A program made the translations under genes and the position numbers. This document shows positions 52,704 through 62,609 of a stretch of 64,000 nt of DNA, piece after piece (the stretch's first letter is position 1; every line of letters begins with the position of its first letter). Source of the stretch: JABJGO01 sp963921245 (GTDB lineage: Bacteria > Pseudomonadota > Alphaproteobacteria > Rhodospirillales > Casp-alpha2); assembly GCA_963921245.4 (NCBI GenBank), contig CAWUEY030000001.1, positions 2,418,001-2,482,000 on the forward strand, given 5' to 3'. The notes under the pieces were generated by a model, which worked only from the letters and a program-made list of their open reading frames with translations, ran no database searches and was not told the DNA's origin.

Positions 52704-55691
52704 ATGAGTTCTGCTGATCCTTCCACGTTCCTGTTCACCGGCAATCAGATCTACATCGCCCAGTTGTACGAACGATATCTGGACGACCCCGGCGCGGTCG
52801 ACAGCCGTTGGCAGGAATTCTTCGAAGAACTGGAGGACGAGTCCGGTATCCTGGCCGATGAACGCCGGGGCGCTTCCTGGTCACCCTCCGACGCCCGGGT
52901 TGTTGGCGAAGCCAGTCTGACACCGCTGTCTGAGCAAATGGCACCAACGGAACAGGATCCTCCCGCCTACCGGCAACCAGCGGCCCGCGCCGCGGTCAGC
53001 AGCACTCAGGTTCGCGAAGCGACAACGGACTCCATCCGTGCCCTTGCCATGATCCGGGCCTATCGGGTGCGCGGACACATGCTGGCGACGCTCGACCCGC
53101 TGGAGCTGGAAGAACCCACGGATCACCCGGAACTGGACCCCGCGACCTACGGCTTCACCGACAAGGACATGGATCGCGAGATTTTCCTGAACTACATGCT
53201 GGGCATGGAGAGCGCCACGCTGCGCGAAATTCTAACCATCCTGCGACGGACCTACTGCGGCACCATCGGGATTGAATTCATGCACATTCAGGACCCGGCT
53301 GAGAAGGCCTGGCTCCAGGAACGTATGGAAAGCATTCAGAACCACACGCATTTTACCGACAAGGGCAAACAGGCTATTCTGCGGTCGTTGAGCGAAACCG
53401 AGGGTTTTGAGCGGTATCTCGACAAGAAGTTCACCGGCACGAAACGCTTTGGCCTCGATGGCGGCGAAAGCCTGGTTCCGGCCATTGAGCAAATCATCAA
53501 ACGGGGTTCCCAACTCGGCCTGGAAGAAATCGTGATCGGCATGGCACACCGGGGCCGTCTGAATGTCCTGACCAATGTCATGGGCAAACCGTTTCAGGCT
53601 GTTTTTTCGGAATTTCAGGGCAATGCGGCTCACCCCGACGATGTTCAGGGCTCGGGGGACGTAAAGTACCATCTGGGAACGTCTTCAGATCGGGTGTTTG
53701 ATGGTCGGTCCGTACATCTTTCGCTCACAGCGAACCCGTCGCACCTGGAATGCGTGAATACTGTCGTTCTCGGCAAGGTTCGCGGCAAACAACAACAGAA
53801 AAGCGACCATGAGCGGGAAAAAATCATGGGTCTGCTGTTGCACGGCGATGCCGCTTTTGCGGGACAGGGCCTCGTGGCAGAAACCTTCGATATTTCCCAT
53901 CTGCATGGATACAGAACCGGTGGAACCATCCACTTCGTCATTAACAATCAGATCGGGTTCACCACGGCACCACGGTTCTCGCGGTCGTCACCCTATTGTT
54001 CCGACGTCGCGAAAATCGTCTCGGCACCGATTTTCCACGTGAATGCGGATGATCCTGAAGCCGTTGTTCACTGTGCCCGGATTGCCATCGAATACCGTCA
54101 ACGGTTCAACAAGGATGTTGTTGTCGACATGATCTGTTATCGTCGGCATGGTCACAACGAGGGTGACGAGCCCATGTTCACGCAGCCCTTGATGTACAAG
54201 AAGATTGCCGTGCACCCGACAACCCGGGACATCTACGCCCGCAAGCTGTTGAGCGAGAGCATTATGACCTTACCCGAAGTAGAGAGCATGTGGGCCGAGG
54301 TTCAACAAACCCTGGATGATGCTTACGAGGCTTCCGAAACCTACAAGACGAACGAAGCTGACTGGCTGGAAGGTTCATGGTCCGGCATGACGGTGGCCAG
54401 CGGTGATGCCCGACGCGGCGTTACGGCGGTGCCGCTCGAACGCCTCAAGGCCGTTGGCGAAGCACTGACAAAAGTTCCCGACAACTTCGATCTTCATTCC
54501 AAGATCGTTCGTCAGCTCAAGAATAAACGCCAGATGATCGACAGTGGCGAGGGCGTGGATTGGGCAACGGCGGAGGCCCTGGCCTTCGGCACGTTGTTGC
54601 TGGACGGACATCCGGTTCGATTGTCGGGACAGGACTGCGGCCGGGGGACATTCTCTCAACGCCATTCCGTGCTTCGCGATCAAACAACAGAAGAGGCCTA
54701 CGTACCACTTAACAACATCCGCTTCGGCCAATCGCCTTTCGAGGTTCTGGATAGCCCGCTATCCGAAGCCGGGGTTCTCGGGTTTGAGTACGGGTACTCC
54801 ATGGCCGAGCCCCAGATGTTGATTGCATGGGAAGCGCAGTTTGGTGACTTCGCCAATGGGGCGCAGGTGATCATTGATCAGTTCATATCATCAGCCGAGT
54901 CGAAATGGCTGCGCATGTCAGGTCTCGTGATGTTGTTGCCGCATGGCTTTGAAGGCCAGGGACCGGAACACAGTTCCGCCCGTTTGGAACGCTACCTTCA
55001 ACTCTGTGCGGAAGACAATATGCAGGTTTGCAACTGCACCAGCCCGTCCAACTACTTCCATGTTCTGCGCCGGCAGTTGATGCGGGAATTCCGCAAACCC
55101 CTGATCCTAATGACTCCCAAGTCCCTGCTACGACATAAAAAATGCATTTCACGTCTTGATGAAATGGCCGGCGAAACTACTTTCCACCGCGTGCTCTGGG
55201 ATGACGCCGGGCTTGAAAACCGATTGGCGGCGGACAGCAAGATCAAACGGGTCATCATGTGTTCGGGCAAGGTCTACTACGACATTGAAGAGGAACGGGA
55301 CCGCCGTGGAATCAAGGACGTTTACATCCTGCGACTGGAACAGCTTTATCCCTTTCCCGACGATGCCCTCGGTACGGAACTCAAACGGTTTACCAACGCA
55401 GAATTTTTCTGGTGTCAGGAAGAACCGCGGAACATGGGTTCCTGGACCTACATTCGTGAGCCCATGGAGGGCCTGTTTGAAGAAATCGGTCGGGGTGGCG
55501 CCCGCCTGGGCTATGCCGGGCGGCCCGCAGCGGCCTCACCGGCGACGGGTTCCAACAAGGCGCACCATCACGAACAGGCCCAGTTGGTTGACGATGCTCT
55601 CCGCATGAAACGCCCGGCGGCAAGAAAGACATCATCGCGCAAGACTGCTGCTAAAAGGACCGCCCCTGCTCGCAACAGGAAAAAGGCATGA
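52704..55691 (+). CDS. sucA: 2-oxoglutarate dehydrogenase E1 component
   Basis: This thiamine-diphosphate enzyme decarboxylates 2-oxoglutarate and passes the succinyl group to SucB. The 995-residue protein has the N-terminal segment LYERYLDDPGAVDSRWQEFF, then GMAHRGRLNVLTNVMGKP, the thiamine-binding region with DDPEAVVHCARIAIEYR, CYRRHGHNEGDEP, and a transketolase-like C-terminal half (SRLDEMAG, EEPRNMGSW). The C-terminus carries an unusual basic tail rich in Lys, Ala and Arg. It starts the sucA-sucB-lpd series. Confidence 0.95.
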   Translation: MSSADPSTFLFTGNQIYIAQLYERYLDDPGAVDSRWQEFFEELEDESGILADERRGASWSPSDARVVGEASLTPLSEQMAPTEQDPPAYRQPAARAAVSSTQVREATTDSIRALAMIRAYRVRGHMLATLDPLELEEPTDHPELDPATYGFTDKDMDREIFLNYMLGMESATLREILTILRRTYCGTIGIEFMHIQDPAEKAWLQERMESIQNHTHFTDKGKQAILRSLSETEGFERYLDKKFTGTKRFGLDGGESLVPAIEQIIKRGSQLGLEEIVIGMAHRGRLNVLTNVMGKPFQAVFSEFQGNAAHPDDVQGSGDVKYHLGTSSDRVFDGRSVHLSLTANPSHLECVNTVVLGKVRGKQQQKSDHEREKIMGLLLHGDAAFAGQGLVAETFDISHLHGYRTGGTIHFVINNQIGFTTAPRFSRSSPYCSDVAKIVSAPIFHVNADDPEAVVHCARIAIEYRQRFNKDVVVDMICYRRHGHNEGDEPMFTQPLMYKKIAVHPTTRDIYARKLLSESIMTLPEVESMWAEVQQTLDDAYEASETYKTNEADWLEGSWSGMTVASGDARRGVTAVPLERLKAVGEALTKVPDNFDLHSKIVRQLKNKRQMIDSGEGVDWATAEALAFGTLLLDGHPVRLSGQDCGRGTFSQRHSVLRDQTTEEAYVPLNNIRFGQSPFEVLDSPLSEAGVLGFEYGYSMAEPQMLIAWEAQFGDFANGAQVIIDQFISSAESKWLRMSGLVMLLPHGFEGQGPEHSSARLERYLQLCAEDNMQVCNCTSPSNYFHVLRRQLMREFRKPLILMTPKSLLRHKKCISRLDEMAGETTFHRVLWDDAGLENRLAADSKIKRVIMCSGKVYYDIEEERDRRGIKDVYILRLEQLYPFPDDALGTELKRFTNAEFFWCQEEPRNMGSWTYIREPMEGLFEEIGRGGARLGYAGRPAAASPATGSNKAHHHEQAQLVDDALRMKRPAARKTSSRKTAAKRTAPARNRKKA

Positions 55692-55761
55692 CCGATGATG
55701 TCGCTGAGTAAATGTCACACTCAAGGAAACAGCAGAGTTGTACCGAAAACCGGAGGACACC

Positions 55762-57075
55762 ATGGCCGTTGAAGTCAAAGTTCCCGTACTGGGGGAGTCT
55801 GTAACGGAGGCCACCGTTGCAAAATGGTTCAAGCAGACCGGCGAGGCTGTTGCTGTTGACGAACCGATCCTTGAACTGGAGACCGACAAGGTTACCGTCG
55901 AGGTTAATGCCCCTGTTGCGGGAGCCCTCGCCAGCGTTGTGGCAGTCGCGGGGGCCGATGTCGAAGTCGGTGCCCTGCTCGGGACGATCGAAGAAGGTGC
56001 TGCGGGAGCGGAAGCCGCGCCTGCTGCTGCACCCGCCGCCGACCCGGCACCGCCAGCCGCTCCGGAGCCTGCTCCTGAACCGGATCCTGAACCAGTCCCT
56101 GAACCAGCCCCCGCGGCTGAAAAACCGGCGGCACCAGCGCCGGTTCCTGCTCCGGCACCCGTCGCGGGCGGACAAAACCACGTACACCTTGCACCGGCGG
56201 TTCGCAAACTGGTCACCGAGCACAATCTTGATGCAAGCAAAATTGCAGCAACCGGACCCGGAGGACGCCTTACCAAGGGTGATGTCTTCCGCGCCTTGCA
56301 AGGTGAACCTGCTCCTGCACCGGTACGTGCGCCGGGTGTCGCTGCGGCGGCTGAACTGCCCCCGCGAGCCTCCGACCCGCGCGAGGAAGTGGTTCGCATG
56401 ACGAAACTGCGACGGATCATTTCGCAACGGCTTAAGGACGCCCAGAACACAGCAGCCATGTTGACCACCTGGAATGAGGTGGACATGAAAGCCGCCATGA
56501 CCATGCGTGCCGAGTTCAAAGATGCTTTTGAGAAAAAACACGGCGTTCGCCTCGGCTTTATGTCGCTGTTTGTCAGAGCCTCCATCATCGCGCTGAAAGA
56601 ATGGCCCGCCGTCAACGGCGAGATTTACGGCGATCAGATAATCTACAAGAACTACTACAACATTGGCGTTGCCGTCGGCTCGCCTCAAGGTTTGGTTGTC
56701 CCGGTTCTGAAAGACGCCGATGAAATGGATTTCGCCGATATCGAAGGCAGCATCGCCGACTTCGGCCGGCGGGCGCGGGACGGCAAACTGGGGATTGACG
56801 AGATGATGGGCGGTACGTTCACCATTTCCAACGGTGGTGTCTTCGGCTCTCTCATGTCCATGCCCATTCTGAATACCCCACAATCGGCAATTCTGGGCAT
56901 GCACAAGATTCAGCCGCGCCCCGTCGCCGTTGGTGACAGCGTTGAAATCCGCCCCATGATGTACCTGGCGCTTACGTACGATCATCGGATTGTCGATGGC
57001 CGTGAGGCCGTATCGTTCCTGGTGCGTATGAAGGAATGTATTGAGGATCCCAAACGTCTGTTGCTGGATGTATAG
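55762..57075 (+). CDS. sucB: 2-oxoglutarate dehydrogenase E2 component (dihydrolipoyl succinyltransferase)
   Basis: The 437-residue protein has one lipoyl domain at the N-terminus, with the lipoylated Lys in ELETDKVTVEVNAP (about residue 43). A long flexible Ala/Pro/Glu linker follows (about residues 80-150), then a peripheral subunit-binding domain (LAPAVRKLVTEHNLD, TGPGGRLTKGDV) and the catalytic domain ending YDHRIVDGREAVSFL with the active-site His and Asp. ATG 55762 follows CGGAGGA. It lies 70 bp after sucA and 33 bp before lpd. Confidence 0.96.
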   Translation: MAVEVKVPVLGESVTEATVAKWFKQTGEAVAVDEPILELETDKVTVEVNAPVAGALASVVAVAGADVEVGALLGTIEEGAAGAEAAPAAAPAADPAPPAAPEPAPEPDPEPVPEPAPAAEKPAAPAPVPAPAPVAGGQNHVHLAPAVRKLVTEHNLDASKIAATGPGGRLTKGDVFRALQGEPAPAPVRAPGVAAAAELPPRASDPREEVVRMTKLRRIISQRLKDAQNTAAMLTTWNEVDMKAAMTMRAEFKDAFEKKHGVRLGFMSLFVRASIIALKEWPAVNGEIYGDQIIYKNYYNIGVAVGSPQGLVVPVLKDADEMDFADIEGSIADFGRRARDGKLGIDEMMGGTFTISNGGVFGSLMSMPILNTPQSAILGMHKIQPRPVAVGDSVEIRPMMYLALTYDHRIVDGREAVSFLVRMKECIEDPKRLLLDV

Positions 57076-57108
57076 ATAAATTCCCAAAGTCCAAGGAATT
57101 AGAACGAT

Positions 57109-58524
57109 ATGAGTGATGCATACGATCTTATTGTCATCGGCGGCGGCCCCGGCGGTTATGTGGCGGCCATCCGCGCAGCACAATTGGGGCTGAAAACGGC
57201 CTGCGTGGAAAAACGTGGAAGCCTGGGCGGCACCTGTCTGAACGTGGGATGCATCCCGTCAAAGGCCTTACTGCAATCTTCCCACCATTTTGAACTGGCG
57301 GAAAAAGAGTTTGCCGAGCATGGTATTAAGGCAACCGGTCTTTCTGTGGACCTGAAAGCCATGATGGGGCGCAAGGACAGGGTTGTTGATGACCTGACCA
57401 AGGGCATCGAGTTCCTGCTGAAGAAAAACAAGGTGGATTATCTGGTTGGCACGGGCCGCGTCGTTGAAGCTGGCAAGGTCGGTGTCACCGGCAACGCAAA
57501 GGGCGATAAGGAACAGGTTTTGCAAACCAGGGACATCCTGATCGCTTCCGGTTCCGAGGTTATGCCACTGCCCGGTGTTGAGATTGATGAAAAACGCATC
57601 GTCAGCTCTACCGGTGCCCTGAAACTCGACAAGGTACCAAAAACTATGGTTGTCATCGGTGCGGGGGTCATCGGACTGGAAATGGGGTCGGTCTGGCGCC
57701 GCCTCGGCGCGGAGGTCACCGTGGTCGAATTCCTCGATCACATTCTGCCGGGCATGGATGCGGAAGTATCCAAGAACATGTCCCGTATCCTCAAGAAACA
57801 GGGCATGAAGTTCAAGATGTCCACCAAGGTAACCGATGCCAAGGCGACGTCGCGCAGTGTGGAACTATCCATGGTGTCTGCCAAGGACGACAGCAAGACC
57901 GAGAAGATCAAGGCAGATATCGTTCTGGTCGCCATCGGTCGCCGCCCGTTCATCGACGGTCTGGGCCTGAAAGAGGCCGGTATCGAAGTTGACGAGCGCG
58001 GCTTTGTCAAAGCCGACGGCAGCTTCCAGACCAGTGTGCCTGGCATTTTCGCCATCGGTGATGTGATCGGCGGGGTCATGCTGGCTCACAAAGCAGAAGA
58101 AGAAGGCGTTGCGGCGGTAGAGATCATTGCCGGTGAGGCTGGCCACATCGATTACGACTCCATTCCCGGTATCGTCTATACCCATCCCGAAGTCGCCTCT
58201 GTCGGCAAGACTGAGGAACAACTGAAAGCCGATGGCGTGACATACAACGTCGGCAAGTTTCCGTTCTCCGCCAACTCACGCGCCCGCGCCAATGCGGATG
58301 CAGACGGCTTCGTGAAGATCCTCGCCGATAAGAACACCGACGCCATTCTGGGTGCCCATATTATCGGCCCCGCGGCCGGTGATCTTATTCAGGAAATTGT
58401 TGTCGGCATGGAACTGGGTGCTTCGGCGGAAGACGTCGCGCGCATCTGTCACGGACATCCGGGGTTGCCGGAAGCGGTCAAGGAAGCCGCCCTCGGCGCG
58501 GGCGGTCGAGCCGTCCATATCTGA
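57109..58524 (+). CDS. lpdA: Dihydrolipoyl dehydrogenase (E3)
   Basis: This flavoprotein reoxidises the lipoyl group of SucB and reduces NAD. The 471-residue protein has FAD-binding VIGGGPGGYVAAIRAA, the redox-active disulfide in GGTCLNVGCIPSKALL, the NAD-binding VIGAGVIGLEMGSVW and the catalytic His/Glu in CHGHPGLPEAVKEA. It completes the 2-oxoglutarate dehydrogenase operon. It converges on xerC, whose stop is 27 bp away. Confidence 0.96.
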   Translation: MSDAYDLIVIGGGPGGYVAAIRAAQLGLKTACVEKRGSLGGTCLNVGCIPSKALLQSSHHFELAEKEFAEHGIKATGLSVDLKAMMGRKDRVVDDLTKGIEFLLKKNKVDYLVGTGRVVEAGKVGVTGNAKGDKEQVLQTRDILIASGSEVMPLPGVEIDEKRIVSSTGALKLDKVPKTMVVIGAGVIGLEMGSVWRRLGAEVTVVEFLDHILPGMDAEVSKNMSRILKKQGMKFKMSTKVTDAKATSRSVELSMVSAKDDSKTEKIKADIVLVAIGRRPFIDGLGLKEAGIEVDERGFVKADGSFQTSVPGIFAIGDVIGGVMLAHKAEEEGVAAVEIIAGEAGHIDYDSIPGIVYTHPEVASVGKTEEQLKADGVTYNVGKFPFSANSRARANADADGFVKILADKNTDAILGAHIIGPAAGDLIQEIVVGMELGASAEDVARICHGHPGLPEAVKEAALGAGGRAVHI

Positions 58525-58551
58525 CATCGGCGCCCGTCTTCGCAATCATCC

Positions 58552-59508
58552 TCATTTCCGTCTTGAGCGTGGATGCGCCCGCGCGTGAACGGATTGGATC
58601 CTGCGGGCGTCCACTTCCGTATATCGTTGTGTCGTGGACAGGGATTCGTGGCCCAAAAGCTCCTGAATCGTTCGCAAATCCCCGTCACCAGCCAGCAGGT
58701 GCGTTGCGAAACTGTGCCGGAGGGCATGGGGTGTCGCCGTTTCCGGCAATCCGATGGCGTTCCTTAACGCCTGCATTCGGGCCTGAACGGCACGAAAGCC
58801 CAGACGCTTGCCGCGTACGCTGACAAACAACGGGCCATCCGGTGGCTGTTCGACGGGACAAACCTGCCGGTAGGACTCAATAGCCGAGATTACAGCCGGC
58901 AAAACGGGCACCAGCCGTTCCTTGTTACCCTTGCCGATCACACGCAAGACGCCATCCTTTGGCATATCTTCCTGGTTGAGGGCGAGCGCTTCACTTATCC
59001 TTAAACCACACCCGTACAGCAGCATCAGGACCGCCTGATCCCGCCGCCCAACCCATTCGTCACGGCTGAGATGCATGACACTTCGGATCGCTTCAAACAC
59101 TTCCACCTTGTCCATGGCCTTGGGTACGCTTTTTGGTAACTTGGGTGTCCGCATCGCCTTGATCGCCGGGTTGGCAATGACCCCCTGACGGTCCAGGTAG
59201 CCGAAAAAACTCTTTAATGCCGAAACCGTCCGCGCCCGTGACGTGGCGCCTAAGCCCCGCTTGGTCTGATCGGCGAGGTAGGCCCTGAAATCAGCGGCAC
59301 GGAGCGTTCCCATATCTCGCACACCGGGCGGGAAACCCAGATGCCCGTCCATGAAATCCATGAACGCCAGAACATCACGCGCGTAGCCGATCACCGTGTG
59401 CTCGGCCAATCGGCGTTCATTACTCAACCAGGATTGCCAGGACTGCGCCGCGCTTCGAAGCGCGGGCTCTCCCTTCAGATCAAGGATCAGGGCCTGCGGG
59501 TCAGGCAT
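58552..59508 (-). CDS. xerC: Tyrosine recombinase XerC
   Basis: This 318-residue recombinase acts with XerD at dif to resolve chromosome dimers. The N-terminal SAM-like domain (WLSNERRLAEHTVIGYARDV) is followed by the catalytic domain with all residues in place: Arg in GCGLRISEAL, Lys in GKGNKERLVP, His and Arg in HALRHSFATHLL, His in LGHESLSTTQ and the nucleophile Tyr in QRYTEVD. The start overlaps the DUF484 stop by about 22 bp, so the two genes are coupled. This DUF484-xerC-priA layout is normal core, not a mobile integrase. Confidence 0.93.
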   Translation of the reverse strand: MPDPQALILDLKGEPALRSAAQSWQSWLSNERRLAEHTVIGYARDVLAFMDFMDGHLGFPPGVRDMGTLRAADFRAYLADQTKRGLGATSRARTVSALKSFFGYLDRQGVIANPAIKAMRTPKLPKSVPKAMDKVEVFEAIRSVMHLSRDEWVGRRDQAVLMLLYGCGLRISEALALNQEDMPKDGVLRVIGKGNKERLVPVLPAVISAIESYRQVCPVEQPPDGPLFVSVRGKRLGFRAVQARMQALRNAIGLPETATPHALRHSFATHLLAGDGDLRTIQELLGHESLSTTQRYTEVDARRIQSVHARAHPRSRRK

Positions 59509-60251
59509 CGGCGGATAGTGGCGGCAACCACATCGGACAGGAATGCCAGCAGCTCGGTTCCCTGTCCCGGCCCAAAGGTCTCATCGCGTGCCCCCAGTGA
59601 CAACACCCCGGGCGGCAGCTCAAAACCGGCCTCTATTCGGGCCAGGGCCGCAGAATGTGCAAGCCCGGACCCTTCGCCAAACAGGGTCCCGTCATCAATC
59701 ATTTCGGCGAACAGACGCACGTTCAGGTCCGGTCCCAGCAAATGCCGGATGGTGCCGAGCGGTAGTTTGCGGATAGTCGCGTTGGCCATGGCCGGAAAGG
59801 GTGCACGGGTGAACTCAAAACCCAGGCTTACAACATCCACATCCAGAATATGCGGCCAGTCTTCGGTCACTATTCGCACGACATCTTCGAAACTGTCATC
59901 GGCTTCCAGGATCGCCTTGACCGCTTCGTGGGTCCGGGTCTGAATGGACATATTGCTGCGACTGGTTTCAATCACGCTTTGGGTAGCGGACCTCAGATCG
60001 TCCATGGCTTCCTGGGATCGATCAACAATAACAGATTGCAGGTCAATCACACTGTCACCGGACCACTCTTCACGAGGAGCAATTTTGCGCAGAATTTCAA
60101 TATGATCCACGAGAAACTGCGGATTCTGTAACAGGTAATGAATAACTTCCGCTTCGCTTATTCCCAAATCATCGGCGGTGTGTTCCGCATAGTCCATGTC
60201 GTCGCCGCCATCGGCGGCCTCCACGGCCGGGTCGTCATTGCTGCTCGTCAT
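59487..60251 (-). CDS. DUF484 family protein (GAF-like)
   Basis: This 254-residue protein begins MTSSNDDPAVEAADGG, followed by VIHYLLQNPQFLVDHIEIL, the typical DUF484 entry, then a GAF-like domain (MSIQTRTHEAVKAILEADD, VVSLGFEF, LGPDLNVRLFAEMIDDG) and the ending GVLSLGARDETFGPGQG. DUF484 is regularly just upstream of xerC and may influence it, but the function is unproven. ATG 60251 is chosen because upstream codons overlap the divergent priA. Confidence 0.88.
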   Translation of the reverse strand: MTSSNDDPAVEAADGGDDMDYAEHTADDLGISEAEVIHYLLQNPQFLVDHIEILRKIAPREEWSGDSVIDLQSVIVDRSQEAMDDLRSATQSVIETSRSNMSIQTRTHEAVKAILEADDSFEDVVRIVTEDWPHILDVDVVSLGFEFTRAPFPAMANATIRKLPLGTIRHLLGPDLNVRLFAEMIDDGTLFGEGSGLAHSAALARIEAGFELPPGVLSLGARDETFGPGQGTELLAFLSDVVAATIRRCLTRRP

Positions 60252-60348
60252 AAAAAATGCATTCCCATGCCACTGATAACCCGGTTTTCCCTTACAGGGG
60301 GTCGAAATCGCGCTCGACCCTTGACCGTGAACCGCTAAAGTGTATCCC

Positions 60349-62565
60349 ATGAGCGCAGACGATTCCAGTTCAATCGTTGAAAAAACGCAATATGTTGGGG
60401 GTGATGTGGTGTCCGTGCTACTACCCCTGCCGTTGGGCACAACCTACGATTATCTGGTGGATGATGGACAGATTCTGGGAATCGGTGATTTCGTTGACGT
60501 ACCGCTCGGCACCGCGCGAACCCGCGGTGTGGTATGGGGTCCGGCGACAGGTGATGTCTCTCGCGAACGTCTGAAACCGGTGGCCGGACAGTTGGATACG
60601 GCGCCGCTGCCTGCCGAGTCAGCCGCGTTTGTTTCCTGGGTATCACGCTATACACTCAGTCCGCCGGGGGCCGTTCTTCGCATGGCCATGAGTGTCCCGG
60701 AGGCGCTCGACCCAGCGAAGACGACAACAGCCTTCACCCTGCGTGCCGATCCGCCGTCGTTCAAATCAACCCCCGCCCGGGAACGCGTCATCGCGGTCCT
60801 GAACGACGGACCACCCCGAACGGCTTCTGATCTGGCTCGTGAGGCCGGAACCAGCCCGGGCGTCGCAAAGGGGTTGTTGGCGGCAGGTGTTTTGGAAACG
60901 TTGAGCATAGCGGCGGCGGTCCCTCCCGTACCGCATTTTGAAACAGCCGGGCCGACTTTGTCCGCCGCCCAGAAAACAGCCGCAGATACATTGTGCCGGG
61001 CGGTACAAGACCGGGGTTTTGCGGTACATGTTCTAGACGGTGTGCCGGGATCGGGCAAAACGGAAGTTTATTTCGAGGCCATCGCCGCGACCCTGCGGGC
61101 AGGTCGGCAGGCTCTGATCATGTTGCCGGAAATCGCGCTCAGTGCCCAATGGCGCAACCGGTTCACGGAACGGTTCGGTGTAAAGCCGTTTGAGTGGCAT
61201 TCCGACGTTACACGTGCTCGCAAGCGCGATACCTGGCGAGCCCTGACAAAGGGCGGCCCCCGGGTTGTGGTTGGTGCCCGGTCCAGCCTGTTTCTGCCCT
61301 ATCCGGATCTGGGTGTCATTGTCGCCGATGAGGAACACGAAGCCGCCTATAAACAGGAAGACGGTGTCATCTACAATGCCCGGGATATGGCCGTGGTCCG
61401 CGCCCGGATCAGCGACATACCCGTTGTCCTTGCCTCTGCAACCCCGTCACTGGAGTCCGTGGTCAATGCCTCGGCCGGGCGATACAACACCCTGCACCTG
61501 CCGGAACGGCATGCCGGGGTAGCGCTACCGGATGTTGAGCTCATCGACATGCGGACGGATAAACTGCCGGCGGCGCGATGGATATCTCCCACACTCCGAG
61601 AAGCCCTGCGGAAAACCTTCGACAAGGGCGAGCAGGCAATGCTGTTCCTGAACCGGCGCGGGTATGCCCCGCTTACCCTCTGTCGCGATTGCGGCCATCG
61701 GCTACAGTGCCCGAACTGTAGCGCCTGGATGGTGGACCACCGATTGTTGGGCCGTCTCCAGTGCCACCACTGCGGTTATTCCATGTCCCTGCCCCATAAA
61801 TGCCCGGCCGAAACCTGTGGTGCAGAAGATTCCTTCGTCGCCTGTGGCCCGGGTGTCGAGCGTCTGGCCGAGGAGCTCACCACCCTGTTTCCCGATATTC
61901 GACACACCCTGGCGGCCAGCGACACGATCCACAGTCCCCGCACCGCGGAAGCGCTTGTCCGGGCCATTGAAAACCATGATGTCGACGTCATTGTCGGTAC
62001 TCAAATCGTTGCCAAGGGATATCATTTCCCCTTGCTCACGCTGGTCGGTGTGGTGGACGCGGATTTGGGATTGTCCGGCGGTGATCTTCGGGCGGCGGAA
62101 CGGACCTACCAGTTGCTCTATCAGGTCGCGGGGCGGGCCGGGCGGGCCCAGCATCCGGGGCGGGTCATGCTGCAAACCTACCTGCCCGAACACCCGGTGA
62201 TGGCCGCCCTGGCTTCCGCTGATCGCCGCACCTTTATGGCCACGGAAACCCGCGCCCGCAAGGCCACCGGCATGCCCCCCTTTGGCCGGTTGGCGGCGTT
62301 GATCGTATCGGGAAAGGATGAAGCCCGCGTCGATAAGGCTGCATCAGCGCTCGGGCGCGCCGCGCCGCGGCACGAAGGCGTTCAGGTGTTCGGCCCGGCA
62401 CCAGCGCCCATATCCCTGTTACGGGGCCGCCACCGGCGTCGCTTGTTGCTGAAGGCAAAAAAAGATGTGCCGGTCCAGGCAATCCTGAAGCAGTGGATAC
62501 GAAGCGCTCGCATTCCAAAAAAAATCCGGGTCCAGGTGGATGTGGACCCTTACAGTTTTATGTAG
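60349..62565 (+). CDS. priA: Primosomal replication restart helicase
   Basis: PriA reloads the replisome at stalled forks. The 738-residue protein has an N-terminal 3'-DNA-end binding domain (VSVLLPLPLGTTYDYLVDD), helicase motifs LDGVPGSGKTEVYFEAI and DEEHEAAYKQEDG, and the zinc-binding insertion with eight Cys (CRDCGHRLQCPNC, CHHCGYSM, CPAETCG). Motifs V/VI are VGTQIVAKGYHFP and QVAGRAGRAQHPG. ATG 60349 is favoured over 60340. It is divergent from DUF484 and precedes the atp region, as in many Rhodospirillales. Confidence 0.94.
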   Translation: MSADDSSSIVEKTQYVGGDVVSVLLPLPLGTTYDYLVDDGQILGIGDFVDVPLGTARTRGVVWGPATGDVSRERLKPVAGQLDTAPLPAESAAFVSWVSRYTLSPPGAVLRMAMSVPEALDPAKTTTAFTLRADPPSFKSTPARERVIAVLNDGPPRTASDLAREAGTSPGVAKGLLAAGVLETLSIAAAVPPVPHFETAGPTLSAAQKTAADTLCRAVQDRGFAVHVLDGVPGSGKTEVYFEAIAATLRAGRQALIMLPEIALSAQWRNRFTERFGVKPFEWHSDVTRARKRDTWRALTKGGPRVVVGARSSLFLPYPDLGVIVADEEHEAAYKQEDGVIYNARDMAVVRARISDIPVVLASATPSLESVVNASAGRYNTLHLPERHAGVALPDVELIDMRTDKLPAARWISPTLREALRKTFDKGEQAMLFLNRRGYAPLTLCRDCGHRLQCPNCSAWMVDHRLLGRLQCHHCGYSMSLPHKCPAETCGAEDSFVACGPGVERLAEELTTLFPDIRHTLAASDTIHSPRTAEALVRAIENHDVDVIVGTQIVAKGYHFPLLTLVGVVDADLGLSGGDLRAAERTYQLLYQVAGRAGRAQHPGRVMLQTYLPEHPVMAALASADRRTFMATETRARKATGMPPFGRLAALIVSGKDEARVDKAASALGRAAPRHEGVQVFGPAPAPISLLRGRHRRRLLLKAKKDVPVQAILKQWIRSARIPKKIRVQVDVDPYSFM

Positions 62566-62609
62566 CTGGTTTATGCTGCTTGAGCGGGCGCAAACCGCCC
62601 CATTAATCG

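Noticed and set aside
55651..57183. Long minus-strand frames (327 and 510 codons) opposite sucB
   Set aside because: They mirror the Ala/Pro-rich linker and codon bias of sucB. The sense strand encodes a complete, conserved E2 protein.
58552..59508. Tyrosine recombinase as an integrase or an hsdS-shuffling enzyme
   Set aside because: Sequence and neighbours (DUF484, priA) match core XerC, and it lies about 28 kb from the nearer hsdS. No inverted repeats flank the hsdS genes.
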